From positions 248,001 to 312,000 of the forward strand of contig JBEKIL010000001.1 of the NCBI GenBank assembly GCA_050011775.1: a stretch of DNA of 64,000 nucleotides, given 5' to 3'. This DNA is from CAVZMI01 sp050011775. GTDB taxonomy: Bacteria; Bacteroidota; Ignavibacteria; UBA10030; CAVZMI01. The notes beneath the pieces were generated by a model that worked only from the letters and a program-made list of their open reading frames with translations, ran no database searches and was not told the DNA's origin. The number at the start of each line of letters is the position of its first letter. The first letter of the stretch is position 1. The translations under genes and the position numbers were made by a program. Below are positions 27,436 through 36,404 of this stretch, one piece after another.

Positions 27436-27885
27436 CTATCGAATGTCTGCAATTGCTTTCGTCACGATATCGAGATCGCTTTCACCGCGAAGCCCGCTGA
27501 ATCCCACAGAGAGGGTTGTCTCGTGGTCGAGGACGATGGGTTGTCCGCCTTCCCATCCGATCAAATCCGGTTTCATGATACCGAGCGCCTCAGCGCTGGC
27601 CTGATCGGTGTAGACCATTTTCTCAAATTTTCCGGTTGCGATTCCGGTAATCCATACCTGACTTGCCTTCACCCATGCGATTCTATATGAAGATCGCCGC
27701 CGTATTCTGTCTGTTCCAAAAAGCCTGCCGTACACATATCCATCACTGTCAATAATACAGACAGCGAGATTGCCGTTTGCAATATTGGCATCGCTTGGAT
27801 TTGCCATATACGACGGGATTCGTTTTTCAATGGCGTCGAGTAATTTTTCAATACGTTGTACCATGTGCGAGTGTTCCATAGTCAT
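27436..27885 (-). CDS. GlcG/HbpS (heme-binding) family protein
   Basis: This 149-residue soluble protein contains the GlcG/HbpS pattern: LAVCIIDSDGYVYGRLFGTDRIR, RIAWVKASQVWITG, MVYTDQASAEALGI and GWEGGQPIV with DHETTLSVGFSG, ending in a helical DLDIVTKAIAD. HbpS-type proteins bind heme or sense redox state; GlcG proteins are of unclear role. No signal peptide is present, so it is cytoplasmic. It stands alone and is convergent with the muconolactone isomerase-like gene; a cluster of palindromes follows in front of it. Confidence 0.78.
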   Translation of the reverse strand: MTMEHSHMVQRIEKLLDAIEKRIPSYMANPSDANIANGNLAVCIIDSDGYVYGRLFGTDRIRRRSSYRIAWVKASQVWITGIATGKFEKMVYTDQASAEALGIMKPDLIGWEGGQPIVLDHETTLSVGFSGLRGESDLDIVTKAIADIR

Positions 27886-27936
27886 CTCCGAAAATTATAA
27901 AATGAATAATTATCAGACTTGTCCAAAAAAGATATT

Positions 27937-28155
27937 GCACCCTTACAGGGTGCGGAAGTAACTTACTGTTGATATTTCTTGGGATTACATCCCAAGTTGT
28001 AGTATCCGACCCTTTCAGGGTCTGAATGAAATGTGATTTCTGAATTTCGTATTGTGGATCTGCCTGTAAAACCACCCCAACACTAAAGTGCCATCATCCC
28101 GATTCTATCGGGATTCAGGGGGGGTGGGATATGTCCGCAAGGGGCGTAGCCCCTT
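27937..28155. repeat. Cluster of five short palindromes
   Basis: Between the GlcG-like gene and thioredoxin (487 bp without genes) lie five successive inverted repeats: GCACCC/GGGTGC (27937-27953), CTTGGGATTACATCCCAAG (27978-27996), GACCC/GGGTC (28008-28022), ATCCCGAT/ATCGGGAT (28096-28114) and AAGGGGC/GCCCCTT (28139-28155). The ATCCCGAT unit recurs at 37853-37872. This is a compound intergenic repeat, probably nonautonomous and mobile or recombinational; no ORF is inside. Confidence 0.75.
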
Positions 28156-28372
28156 GAATCATAAAAGAAAGAACATCAAAAACCCTGAAGGGGTGAGATA
28201 TTTCTCAAGGCGGATCTTTAATTATATTATCTTTCTTGAATGATTCTTTCTACCATGTTTTGGACAGCACTGAGAATATTTATGTTCTAATGCGAATCCT
28301 TTTTATGAATTATGCATCCAAACAATAGAATATATATTGAATACCCATTATAATATAGGAAAAAGGAGTATT

Positions 28373-28717
28373 ATGAGTAAAAATATTATTGTCGCAACAG
28401 ATGCAAATTTTCAGAAGGAAGTGCTTGAATCGTCATTACCGGTGCTGGTTGATTTTTGGGCACCCTGGTGTGGACCCTGCCGGATGATCGCTCCGGTCGT
28501 CGAGGAATTGGCCGATGAATATGCCGGGAAATTCAAAGTCGCTAAATTGAATACGGATGAGCATCCAGGAATCGCTTCACGCTACGGTATTATGAGCATT
28601 CCGACACTAGGAATCTTTCAGGGTGGACAAATGGTCGATGGAGTGGTTGGTGCCGTACCGAAAAAAATGCTGAAGGTAAAACTCGATGAGCATGTTTCAA
28701 AATTAACTGTGAATTAA
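28373..28717 (+). CDS. trxA: Thioredoxin
   Basis: This 114-residue cytoplasmic thioredoxin has the redox-active WCGPC motif at residues 32-36, the buried Asp at 27 (VDFWAPWCGP), and the cis-Pro loop SIPT further on. It reduces disulfides in proteins and donates electrons to reductases such as ribonucleotide reductase. The ATG at 28373 follows an AAAAAGGAG ribosome site; an upstream frame from 28337 lacks one and is not used. It is a single gene flanked by repeat-rich gaps. Confidence 0.96.
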   Translation: MSKNIIVATDANFQKEVLESSLPVLVDFWAPWCGPCRMIAPVVEELADEYAGKFKVAKLNTDEHPGIASRYGIMSIPTLGIFQGGQMVDGVVGAVPKKMLKVKLDEHVSKLTVN

Positions 28718-29297
28718 TCTTATATCTTTTTTCAGTGCTGTCCAAAATATATTATTATTAGTTGATAATCCCCTCAAATATGTTACTTAAGGTATAGGTA
28801 TTTCGATTTATAAATTGGGGCCATAGAAAACATGGTCATTTCCATAGTAAATAAATCCTTGACGACAAAATCGCTGGTCCCGCCGAAGGCGGGAGGAAGA
28901 AGAGGGGCCGTGTGTTGGCGCAATTTCGTGCGTTTCGATCGAGGCATATAAAAGCTATCGATTGAATATTTCTTAGATTAAAGGCCGAGATTGACGGATT
29001 TGCGGCTGCCATCGCAATAGCGCGGGTGGGATGCCACCTTAACGCGGGTTGCGATTTTGTCCTGTTTTCTTTCTGTCACTTTCTTTTCAAAAAGAAAGTG
29101 ACACCATTAACACTATTCTTTTATAAAAGCTATTTTGGATAGTCATGATCTTTTTTAATCCTTAAAAGAGCAGGGGCTGTAATTATTGCGGCCTCTGCTT
29201 TCCATCATTGCAAATGTCCCTACTGCTTTGTATTATGGTGCGAGTATTCTGTTCAAACCTCATGACAATTATATATCCTGCATAGAAGGATTCACCA
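28718..29297. other. Repeat-rich gap upstream of cydA
   Basis: This 580-bp gap has no convincing gene. It contains the palindrome CCCGCCGAAGGCGGG (28879-28893) and a 13-bp perfect hairpin GTCACTTTCTTTT/AAAAGAAAGTGAC (29075-29102). The bases nearest cydA (29103-29297) hold nothing I can assign. The cydA promoter probably lies here but I cannot place it. Confidence 0.55.
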
Positions 29298-30629
29298 ATG
29301 CCCGATGCAATAACCATCCACCGCCTTCATTTCGCCTTCACGATCAGTTATCACTACATTTTTCCGCAGCTTACAATGGGTCTTGCATTGCTCATTGTTA
29401 TTTTAAAAACACTCTATTTGTGGAAAAAAGATCAAAAATATAATCATGCCGCGCAGTTTTGGGTGAAGATATTCGCCGTCAATTTTGCGGTAGGTGTCGT
29501 CACTGGTATTCCGATGGAATTCCAGTTCGGCACCAACTGGGCCAGGTTCTCCACGTTCGCCGGAGGCGTGATCGGTCAAACACTTGCGATGGAAGGGATG
29601 TTCGCGTTTTTCCTTGAATCGAGTTTTCTGGGCCTTTTTCTATTTGGAGAAAAGAAAATCGGGCAAGTAGGACATCTTGCTTCGGCAGTTGCAGTATTCA
29701 TCGGTTCATGGATCTCGGGATTCTTTATTGTAGCGACCAACGCCTGGATGCAGCACCCGGTCGGATATGTAGTTGCTGCAGATGGAACGGTACAGTTATC
29801 GAGTTTTTGGGAATTAATTCTAAATTCCTGGCTGGGCTGGCAATATGTACATACGATGGCAGGCGCCGTTGTGACGGCGGCATTTGTCATGGCGTCGGTA
29901 GGGGCATATTATATTCTTGCCGAACGCGATAAAGAGTACGGTACAATGTTCATTCGTACCGGTGTCATCGCAGGAATAATTTTTTCTATTCTGATGCTTT
30001 TCCCTTCAGGCGACGGCCAGGGGAAAAATATTGCTCAACATCAACCGGTAACCCTGGCAGCAATGGAAGGATTGTTCCAGACCAAGGAAGGCGCCGAATT
30101 GATCATTATCGGCCAGCCCGATATAGAGAAACTTAAAATTGATAATCCAATCTATGTCCCAAAACTTCTCAGCTTCCTTACCTATTACAGGTGGAATGCA
30201 GAAGTGAAAGGACTCGATGCTTTTCCGCGCGATATCTGGCCCGATAATATTCCACTCCTTTACTATAGTTATCATATCATGGTGGGACTCGGAACCATAT
30301 TCATAGCCATCATGCTCATTGCGGCATACCTCTTGTGGAAAAAGAGACTTTATACATCACGCCCGGTACTATGGGCATTGCTGCTCTGCTTTCCGTTCCC
30401 GTACATTGCGAACACTGCCGGATGGATGACCGCCGAACTCGGACGACAGCCGTGGCTGGTGTACGGACTCATGCGAACCGTTCATGGAACTTCTCCGACC
30501 GTCTCTGCCGGGAACGGCATCTTCACACTTCTTGGTTTCCTCGGAATGTATTTTGTGATCGGAGTGCTGTTTCTTTTCCTTGTAATTAAAGAGATAAACC
30601 ATGGCCCGGAGACGGTGGAAAAGACATAG
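29298..30629 (+). CDS. cydA: Cytochrome bd ubiquinol oxidase subunit I
   Basis: This 443-residue inner-membrane protein is the quinol-oxidising, heme-carrying subunit of the high-affinity terminal oxidase that reduces O2 to water. The heme ligand His19 is in SYHYIFPQLTMG, a second His is near 185 (YVHTMAGAV), and GRQPW (about 382-386) is the conserved motif near the heme/quinol region. It is shorter than the E. coli protein (about 520), consistent with a short Q-loop type oxidase. Nine hydrophobic segments are visible. It starts at ATG 29298 with an AAGGA site. cydB follows on the same strand but 268 bp away, behind a repeat. Confidence 0.94.
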   Translation: MPDAITIHRLHFAFTISYHYIFPQLTMGLALLIVILKTLYLWKKDQKYNHAAQFWVKIFAVNFAVGVVTGIPMEFQFGTNWARFSTFAGGVIGQTLAMEGMFAFFLESSFLGLFLFGEKKIGQVGHLASAVAVFIGSWISGFFIVATNAWMQHPVGYVVAADGTVQLSSFWELILNSWLGWQYVHTMAGAVVTAAFVMASVGAYYILAERDKEYGTMFIRTGVIAGIIFSILMLFPSGDGQGKNIAQHQPVTLAAMEGLFQTKEGAELIIIGQPDIEKLKIDNPIYVPKLLSFLTYYRWNAEVKGLDAFPRDIWPDNIPLLYYSYHIMVGLGTIFIAIMLIAAYLLWKKRLYTSRPVLWALLLCFPFPYIANTAGWMTAELGRQPWLVYGLMRTVHGTSPTVSAGNGIFTLLGFLGMYFVIGVLFLFLVIKEINHGPETVEKT

Positions 30630-30890
30630 GTTTTTTTTCTATATTTCTTGGTTACCTCGGAGTCCCGTAGGGATGTAAGACTCTAACCCACGGCGTAAGC
30701 CGTGGGAAAGCAAAAGCACTCGCGTACATAGAGCCACGGAGTGGCGTAAGACTGTAATGTGGATCATCCTCTAATGGTCACCTCGATAAGCCATGTCCCT
30801 GGCGGGGCATGACTACTCGGTGACCTGGCTTTTTACGCTTGATGGTGAGACCACCGATATCAATCGAAAAAAAGAGAAAGAAAATTGACC
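30630..30890. repeat. Palindromic repeat cluster separating cydA and cydB
   Basis: The gap between cydA and cydB contains CCCACGGC-GTAA-GCCGTGGG (30688-30706) and a longer hairpin from GGTCACC (30776) to GGTGACC (30825) enclosing ATGTCCC/GGGGCAT, followed by CTTTTTA. These are typical intergenic palindromic repeats. The second might act as a terminator or as an mRNA-processing site in the cyd operon. Confidence 0.7.
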
Positions 30891-31937
30891 ATGGAAATAC
30901 TCTGGTTTTGCATCGTCGCATTCATGCTGACAATGTACGTAATCCTCGACGGTTTCGATCTCGGTGCAGGGATCATTCACCTTTTTGTTGCTCGTTCTGA
31001 AGAGGAGCGACGGACGATTCTGAACGCCATCGGACCTGTCTGGGATGGAAACGAGGTATGGCTCCTTGCAGCCGGTGGAACGCTCTACTTTGCATTTCCA
31101 CTTCTCTATGCATCCGGCTTCAGCGGTTTTTATCTCCCACTGATGATCATGCTATGGTTGTTCATGCTTCGGGGGCTCGGTATTGAATTCCGTCATCATA
31201 TTCAGAGTCCGGTCTGGAAACCTTTCTGGGATGTTGTTTTCTCGATCTCAAGTCTTCTTCTTACTATCATTTTCGGTGCCGCCCTGGGTAATATTATAAG
31301 GGGAGTCCCGATCAATCAGAGCGGATATTTTTTTGTACCACTCTGGACAACCTTCACCTTTGTTCCCGACGCGGGTGTTCTCGATTGGTTCACGGTATTG
31401 ATGGGATTGGTCGCCCTGTGTACACTCACTGCTCATGGTGCAAATTATATTTCGCTAAAAACAGAAGGTGCAATTCAAGAAAAATCTCGTTCGGTCGCTG
31501 CATATGCCTGGTGGGGGATTCTAATCACATCGATTCTTGCACTGATCGCTACATCATTTGTACGTCCGGCAATCTGGCAAAATTTTTCTGCGATTCCCTT
31601 TGGGTGCGTTTTTCCGCTTTTAGGAATCCTTGGATTCGCCGGCACAGCATATTACCGGAAACGGAAACAGGACTTACTAGCGTTCGTCGCGTCGTCGGTT
31701 TTTATTGGAGGCATGCTTGGTGCAACGGTGTTCGGATTATTCCCGACGGTATTGCCTGCTTCGACAGGCACACAATACAGTCTGACAATTTATAATACAG
31801 CCGCTCAACACTATGGACTGAGTGTGGGGCTTGTATGGTGGATTCTTGGGATAATCCTCACAGCTGGATATTTTATCTATATTTATCGAATCTTTAGGGG
31901 AAAAGTGAAAATTTTACACAATATGCCCGGGTATTAA
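30891..31937 (+). CDS. cydB: Cytochrome bd ubiquinol oxidase subunit II
   Basis: This 348-residue inner-membrane protein pairs with CydA to form the bd oxidase. The N-terminus has the conserved VILDGFDLGAGI segment with the acidic residue needed for proton entry, and GPVWDGNEVWLL follows; eight or nine hydrophobic helices are evident. The ATG at 30891 is preferred over the in-frame TTG at 30885, as AAAGAGAAAG lies upstream at normal spacing. It should be co-expressed with cydA, but the 261-bp repeat between them could alter their ratio. The next gene downstream is the decayed hdrA. Confidence 0.93.
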   Translation: MEILWFCIVAFMLTMYVILDGFDLGAGIIHLFVARSEEERRTILNAIGPVWDGNEVWLLAAGGTLYFAFPLLYASGFSGFYLPLMIMLWLFMLRGLGIEFRHHIQSPVWKPFWDVVFSISSLLLTIIFGAALGNIIRGVPINQSGYFFVPLWTTFTFVPDAGVLDWFTVLMGLVALCTLTAHGANYISLKTEGAIQEKSRSVAAYAWWGILITSILALIATSFVRPAIWQNFSAIPFGCVFPLLGILGFAGTAYYRKRKQDLLAFVASSVFIGGMLGATVFGLFPTVLPASTGTQYSLTIYNTAAQHYGLSVGLVWWILGIILTAGYFIYIYRIFRGKVKILHNMPGY

Positions 31938-32029
31938 TTGTTTATAAAAAATAATGCTTGTCTTGTTTTTATTATTTTGGTAAATTTAGTGCTGGAAGTA
32001 TAGTTGATATTTGATTATTCACTGTGTCG

Positions 32030-32543
32030 GTTCATGTAATAACCGATGCAGAAGTTTATGGTTTTTTACATCGATATCTGCGCTGCCAGACAGCCATACG
32101 AAGAGTTCTACGATAGACTGCTTGAAGAAAATGTCCACCTTGTACACGGCCATATATCAGAAGTAACTAATAAGGCCGTGCACGCCAAGAAGAAGGAAAG
32201 CCGGTCATTCGCGTTGAAGATAAGATGATCGGTATTGCCCGTCGTATTCCCGTCAATATGGATGTGTGCAGGCTCTATACCATTTCATGCTTAGCGGAAG
32301 GATTTTTCCTTGAGCGGCATCCAGAAATCGCAGCGGTCGATATATTTACTGAGTAATCGTGTGCAACAGAAGGCATATGTCAATGAAGCATTGTTGAAAG
32401 GATACGGCAACTGCACGGTGGCCTGTCCTTCTGATACGATTAAACAATACCTATTTGAAAATGAAATTATCTGCAGCGAAATTGATGGCTTGTTCAGAGG
32501 TCAGGTAGCTGTTGAAGAAGGAGATATAGTATGTCAGAATTAA
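32030..32543 (+). pseudogene. Remnant of hdrA (heterodisulfide reductase subunit A)
   Basis: No intact frame exists, but successive pieces in different frames match the C-terminal half of HdrA: VFYIDICAARQPYEEFYDRL (32058 on, frame 3), GKPVIRVEDKMIGIARRIPV (from 32195, frame 2), GFFLERHPEIAAVDIFTE (to a TAA at 32354-32356), then AYVNEALLKGYGNCTVACPS (from 32373, frame 3), which still shows one degenerate ferredoxin motif with Cys losses. The intervening segments such as the GACQGP/DTVAQ region are missing. HdrA carries FAD and [4Fe-4S] clusters and bifurcates electrons. The end still overlaps the mvhD start, as in intact operons. Confidence 0.8.
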
Positions 32544-33100
32544 CTCACGATTCAAGTAGCACCATAACAAACGGCTGGCAGCCAAGGATTGTTGCTTTTT
32601 TCTGCAACTGGTGCACTTATACTGCAGCCGATCTTGCCGGTGTGTCGCGATTGAAGCATGCATCGAACATCCGTGTTATCCGCGTCATGTGCTCCGGACG
32701 CATCGACCCGCAGTTTGTTCTTGATGCATTCGCAAAAGGGGCCGATGGTGTATTGATCGGCGGATGTCACCCGGGTGATTGTCATTATATCGAGGGAAAC
32801 TATAAAGCACTGCGCCGTGTCCGCCTCCTGAAACGGATGCTTCATGATTTGGGGATAGAAGAAGACCGCTTCCGGCTTGAATGGATATCGGCCTCGGAAG
32901 GTGAGAAAGTACGTATTGTGGTCAATGATATGGCGGCAAAGGTCCGTGAACTGGGCTGCCTCAATCTTCCTGGGAAATTTATAGAATGGGATAAAGAGAT
33001 CGATATGCTCGAGCGTGAAATTGCTGCAGCCAATGAAGCCCCTCTGCATTCCGATTCAAATCGGAACTTAGGTGAGCAGGAGGTGCGGGAACATGCCTGA
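32531..33100 (+). CDS. mvhD: Hydrogenase iron-sulfur subunit (MvhD-like)
   Basis: This 189-residue protein has the MvhD/FrhD signature: FFCNWCTYTAADLAG, MCSGRIDP and GCHPGDCHY, all Cys-rich and binding a [2Fe-2S] cluster. It links the [NiFe] hydrogenase to HdrA in group 3c complexes. The C-terminal helix region (EWDKEIDMLEREIAAA) is an extension. The GAAGGAG ribosome site lies inside the hdrA remnant; the gene overlaps the small-subunit gene by 8 nt. With hdrA broken, the natural electron acceptor is lost or encoded elsewhere. Confidence 0.9.
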   Translation: MSELTHDSSSTITNGWQPRIVAFFCNWCTYTAADLAGVSRLKHASNIRVIRVMCSGRIDPQFVLDAFAKGADGVLIGGCHPGDCHYIEGNYKALRRVRLLKRMLHDLGIEEDRFRLEWISASEGEKVRIVVNDMAAKVRELGCLNLPGKFIEWDKEIDMLEREIAAANEAPLHSDSNRNLGEQEVREHA

Positions 33101-34058
33101 AAAACCAAAAATCGGATTATACTGGTGTGCATCATGCGGCGGATGTGAAGAATCGGTTGTCGATCTTGCCGAAGACATTCTATCGGTCGTTGCAGCAGTG
33201 GATATCGTGTTGTGGCCTGTGGCGATGGATTTCAAGAAGTCTGATGTTGAAGCGATGCCCGATCAATCTATAGTTGCATCGATGATTAACGGGGCGATAC
33301 GGACATCCGAGCAGGAAGAAATGGCCCGTCTGATTCGCGCGAAGAGTAAATATATCATCGCCTATGGCTCCTGCGCCCACCTCGGGGGAATACCGAGCCT
33401 GGCAAATCAATTCCAGCGTGAGCAGATATTAAAGTATGTGTACGAAGATTCTCCGACAGTAACAAACGAGGCAAAAATACGGCCTCAGGTGCAATTTAAA
33501 GATAATGGGTCGACAGTCACACTTCCCGAGTTTCATTCAATGGTGCGCGCATTGGATCAGGTAATCGACGTTGATTACTATCTGCCCGGATGTCCCCCGA
33601 CGCCAAAATTATTGAAGGAAGCTATCGATGCGCTTCTTGCGGGAAAACTTCCGGAGAAAGGATCGGTTCTTGCACCCGATATTGCACTGTGTGAAGAATG
33701 CCAGCGAAAAGACACGAAACCGATCGATTATAAATTTACCGAATTCAAACGTCCGCATTGGACGGAAATCGATCCGGAAAAATGTCTACTGGCCCAGGGT
33801 CTCATGTGTCTCGGTTCTGCAACGCGGGGCGGCTGCGGCGCTCAATGTATACTCGGCAACATGCCCTGTTCGGGATGTTTCGGACCGACATCGAACGTGA
33901 AGGATCATGGAGCGAAAATTTTATCGGCATTTGCATCGCATGTCGATGCTAAAGATGAAAAGGATATCGATAAGATTCTGGCAACGCTTCCGGATCCCGT
34001 AGGAACATTCTATCGCTACGGACTGGCGAGTTCATTATTACGGCGGAAGGTAGGTTAG
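33093..34058 (+). CDS. mvhG: [NiFe] hydrogenase small subunit (MvhG-like)
   Basis: This 321-residue small subunit binds the iron-sulfur relay from the active site. Cys ligands appear in WCASCGGCEESV, YGSCAHLGG, PGCPPTPKLL, and the C-terminal cluster region CLLAQGLMCLGS, GGCGAQC, MPCSGCFGP. The absence of a signal peptide indicates a cytoplasmic, group 3-type enzyme. The ATG at 33093 has AGGAGG upstream and overlaps the mvhD stop by 8 nt; an upstream start at 33072 is unlikely. The gene is 4 nt from the large-subunit gene. Confidence 0.92.
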   Translation: MPEKPKIGLYWCASCGGCEESVVDLAEDILSVVAAVDIVLWPVAMDFKKSDVEAMPDQSIVASMINGAIRTSEQEEMARLIRAKSKYIIAYGSCAHLGGIPSLANQFQREQILKYVYEDSPTVTNEAKIRPQVQFKDNGSTVTLPEFHSMVRALDQVIDVDYYLPGCPPTPKLLKEAIDALLAGKLPEKGSVLAPDIALCEECQRKDTKPIDYKFTEFKRPHWTEIDPEKCLLAQGLMCLGSATRGGCGAQCILGNMPCSGCFGPTSNVKDHGAKILSAFASHVDAKDEKDIDKILATLPDPVGTFYRYGLASSLLRRKVG

Positions 34059-34062
34059 AACA

Positions 34063-35586
34063 ATGGATAAAGCCGTTCAGGAAAAATGGAACGAGGCACA
34101 GCAAAAAGCCAATGCTCAATACATGAAGACGAGGCGTATAACTATCGATCCGATTACCCGGCTTGAGGGTCACGGGAAAATCGATATTTTTCTCGACGAT
34201 AAAGGAGATGTGTCGAAGGCGTATTACCAAATTCCCGAGCTCCGGGGTTTTGAAATTTTTTCGATCGGCCGTCCGGCCGAGGATATGCCGCAAATTACAA
34301 GCCGTATCTGCGGTGTATGTCCGACCGCACATCATATGGCAGGGACAAAAGCATTAGACGATCTCTATTCGGTCGACCCGCCGATACCTGCAAAGAAAAT
34401 TCGCGAGCTGATCTATAATACATTCATGCTCGAAGATCATGCCCTGCATGTCTATATTCTCAGCGGTCCCGACTTCATTGTGGGTCCCGATGCACCTAAG
34501 GAAAAGCGGAATGTTATAGGTGTCATTGAAAAAGTCGGTGTCGACGTAGGGAAACGTGTGATCACGACCCGCAGGCGTTTACGGGAGTTTATCTCGTACA
34601 TAGGCGGAAAGGTAATCCATCCGGTCTTCGGTTTGCCCGGCGGCATTTCCAAAGCGATTTCACCCGATGAGCTGCCGAAGTTGAAGGAGCTGGCAAAAGA
34701 TGGACTCGATTTTGCACTCTTTACACTCCAGGTCTTCAAAGATATCGTACTGAAGAACGACAACTATGTCAAGCTTATCACGTCTGATGCCTTCACCCAT
34801 AAGACTTATTACATGGGATTGGTTGATGAAAAGAACCGCCCGAATTTTTATGACGGGATAATTCGTGTTGTGGATCCCGACGGGAAAGAATTTGTAAAAT
34901 TCCGTCCACAAGAGTACATGGAACAAATTGCGGAGCATGTAGAGCCGTGGAGCTATGTAAAATTCTGTTACCTGAAAAAAGTCGGATGGAAGGGTTTCGA
35001 AGAGGGCGCCGGGAGCGGAATTTATTCTGTTGCGCCGCTTGCGCGGTTGAACGTCGCCGATGGAATGTCGACTCCACAAGCGCAGAAGGCTTACGATGAA
35101 TTTTATAAAACGTTAGGGGGCAAGCCGGTTCACCATACGCTGGCTAATCACTGGGCGCGTGTGATAGAGATGATCAATGCAGCCGAACGGATGGTGGAAC
35201 TGGTGAACGATCCGGATATTACCAGCAAAAATATACGAGTAATCCCGACGGCAACACCGAAAATCGGTATAGGAGTTGTTGAAGCCCCCCGCGGCACGCT
35301 GTATCATCATTATGAAACCGATGAGAAAGGATTGATCACAAAGGCAAACCTCATTGTTGCCACACAGAATAATTCGGCACGAATTGCGATGAGCGTGGAG
35401 AAGGCGGCAAAGGGATTGATAAAGAACGGGAAGGTATCGGAAGGGCTGTTGAACATGATCGAAATGGCGTTTCGTGCATACGATCCGTGCAACGCCTGCG
35501 CAACGCATTCATTTCCCGGTCAAATGCCGCTGACATTGCATATACGCGACAGCAGGGGTAATGTTCTTGAGGAAATCAGCCGATAA
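34063..35586 (+). CDS. mvhA: [NiFe] hydrogenase large subunit (MvhA-like)
   Basis: This 507-residue catalytic subunit splits or makes H2. The nickel-iron ligands are C83 and C86 (RICGVCPTAH) and C476 and C479 (DPCNACATH); the last motif ends at H482, and the 25 residues after it form the tail removed by the maturation protease. The N-terminal DPITRLEGHGK is the standard start of the domain. It belongs with the F420-non-reducing group 3c set. It follows mvhG by 4 nt; the likely maturation protease is 73 nt downstream. Confidence 0.94.
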   Translation: MDKAVQEKWNEAQQKANAQYMKTRRITIDPITRLEGHGKIDIFLDDKGDVSKAYYQIPELRGFEIFSIGRPAEDMPQITSRICGVCPTAHHMAGTKALDDLYSVDPPIPAKKIRELIYNTFMLEDHALHVYILSGPDFIVGPDAPKEKRNVIGVIEKVGVDVGKRVITTRRRLREFISYIGGKVIHPVFGLPGGISKAISPDELPKLKELAKDGLDFALFTLQVFKDIVLKNDNYVKLITSDAFTHKTYYMGLVDEKNRPNFYDGIIRVVDPDGKEFVKFRPQEYMEQIAEHVEPWSYVKFCYLKKVGWKGFEEGAGSGIYSVAPLARLNVADGMSTPQAQKAYDEFYKTLGGKPVHHTLANHWARVIEMINAAERMVELVNDPDITSKNIRVIPTATPKIGIGVVEAPRGTLYHHYETDEKGLITKANLIVATQNNSARIAMSVEKAAKGLIKNGKVSEGLLNMIEMAFRAYDPCNACATHSFPGQMPLTLHIRDSRGNVLEEISR

Positions 35587-35659
35587 TGATTAATAATGAA
35601 AAGAGTTTATCGAGTAAATAAAATATACGAACCGATTTTTTTTGTTTGAGGGGAGGAAA

Positions 35660-36187
35660 ATGGATAGATATTCAATTTTGGTGCTTGCTCTTGGGAATGA
35701 AATCATGGGGGACGATGCAGTAGGAATTGCTGCAGGACGTCCCCTGCTTGAAAGGTTCGGTGAAGATATCAGCATTATCGCAGCCCCGGTAGCGGGATTT
35801 GCGTTAATCGATTTTCTTGAAGGATATACGCATGTCCTTATTCTTGATTCTGCTGTTTCGGGGCGATATCCGGTAGGATCGGTAATAGAATTTTCAAAAG
35901 AAGAGTTTCATAAAATACATTCAGGGTCTCCACATTTTATTGGAATCCCCGAAGCTTTGACCATCGCTGAAAAACTTAACGTTACTTTCCCAAGGGTAAT
36001 CAGAGTTCTGGCAATGGAAATCGGAGGTTCTCAAGAACTGCGTGAAGGATTAAGTGCTGTTATTCAGCGGTCCCTCCCCAATTTTGTCAATAAAGCCGCC
36101 GAGGTAATAAATGAATGGGTGGAGGAAGTTGGGGCATTTAAAGAATTTTTTGAGAGGCCGGAAACTCTGGATTTCGAAAAAGAATAG
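35660..36187 (+). CDS. Hydrogenase maturation protease (HycI/HyaD family)
   Basis: This 175-residue nickel-dependent endopeptidase removes the large-subunit C-terminal tail after NiFe insertion. It has the LVLALGNEIMGDDAVGI nickel-site motif (Glu and Asp) and the conserved LILDSAVSG and GSPHFIGIPEAL (His) segments. The ATG at 35660 follows GGGAGG at 3 nt; an upstream TTG at 35642 would remove that site. It ends the hydrogenase operon just before a strong terminator. No hypABCDEF gene is in the window, so those helpers must be elsewhere. Confidence 0.9.
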   Translation: MDRYSILVLALGNEIMGDDAVGIAAGRPLLERFGEDISIIAAPVAGFALIDFLEGYTHVLILDSAVSGRYPVGSVIEFSKEEFHKIHSGSPHFIGIPEALTIAEKLNVTFPRVIRVLAMEIGGSQELREGLSAVIQRSLPNFVNKAAEVINEWVEEVGAFKEFFERPETLDFEKE

Positions 36188-36210
36188 AAATAGATATTAT
36201 TTTGTGACAT

Positions 36211-36251
36211 AAAAAAATCCCGCACTCTCGACGAGAATGCGGGATTTTTTT
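36211..36251 (+). terminator. Rho-independent terminator after hydrogenase operon
   Basis: AAAAAAATCCCGCA, a TCTCG/CGAGA inner stem and TGCGGGATTTTTTT form a stem-loop with one mismatch, A-tract and T-tract on both flanks, 24 nt after the maturation protease stop. Confidence 0.92.
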
Positions 36252-36404
36252 CATATGTTCGTCATTCCGACGAAAGTCGGAATCTAATAAATATCATTTA
36301 ATTCGAGATTATTCATTCCCTATACCGCTCAACGAACAAAACCGTTGAAACGGTTCTTCGGTCATCCAGTCCGCTTGTTCACCCCATGATGAATCACGGG
36401 GGGG

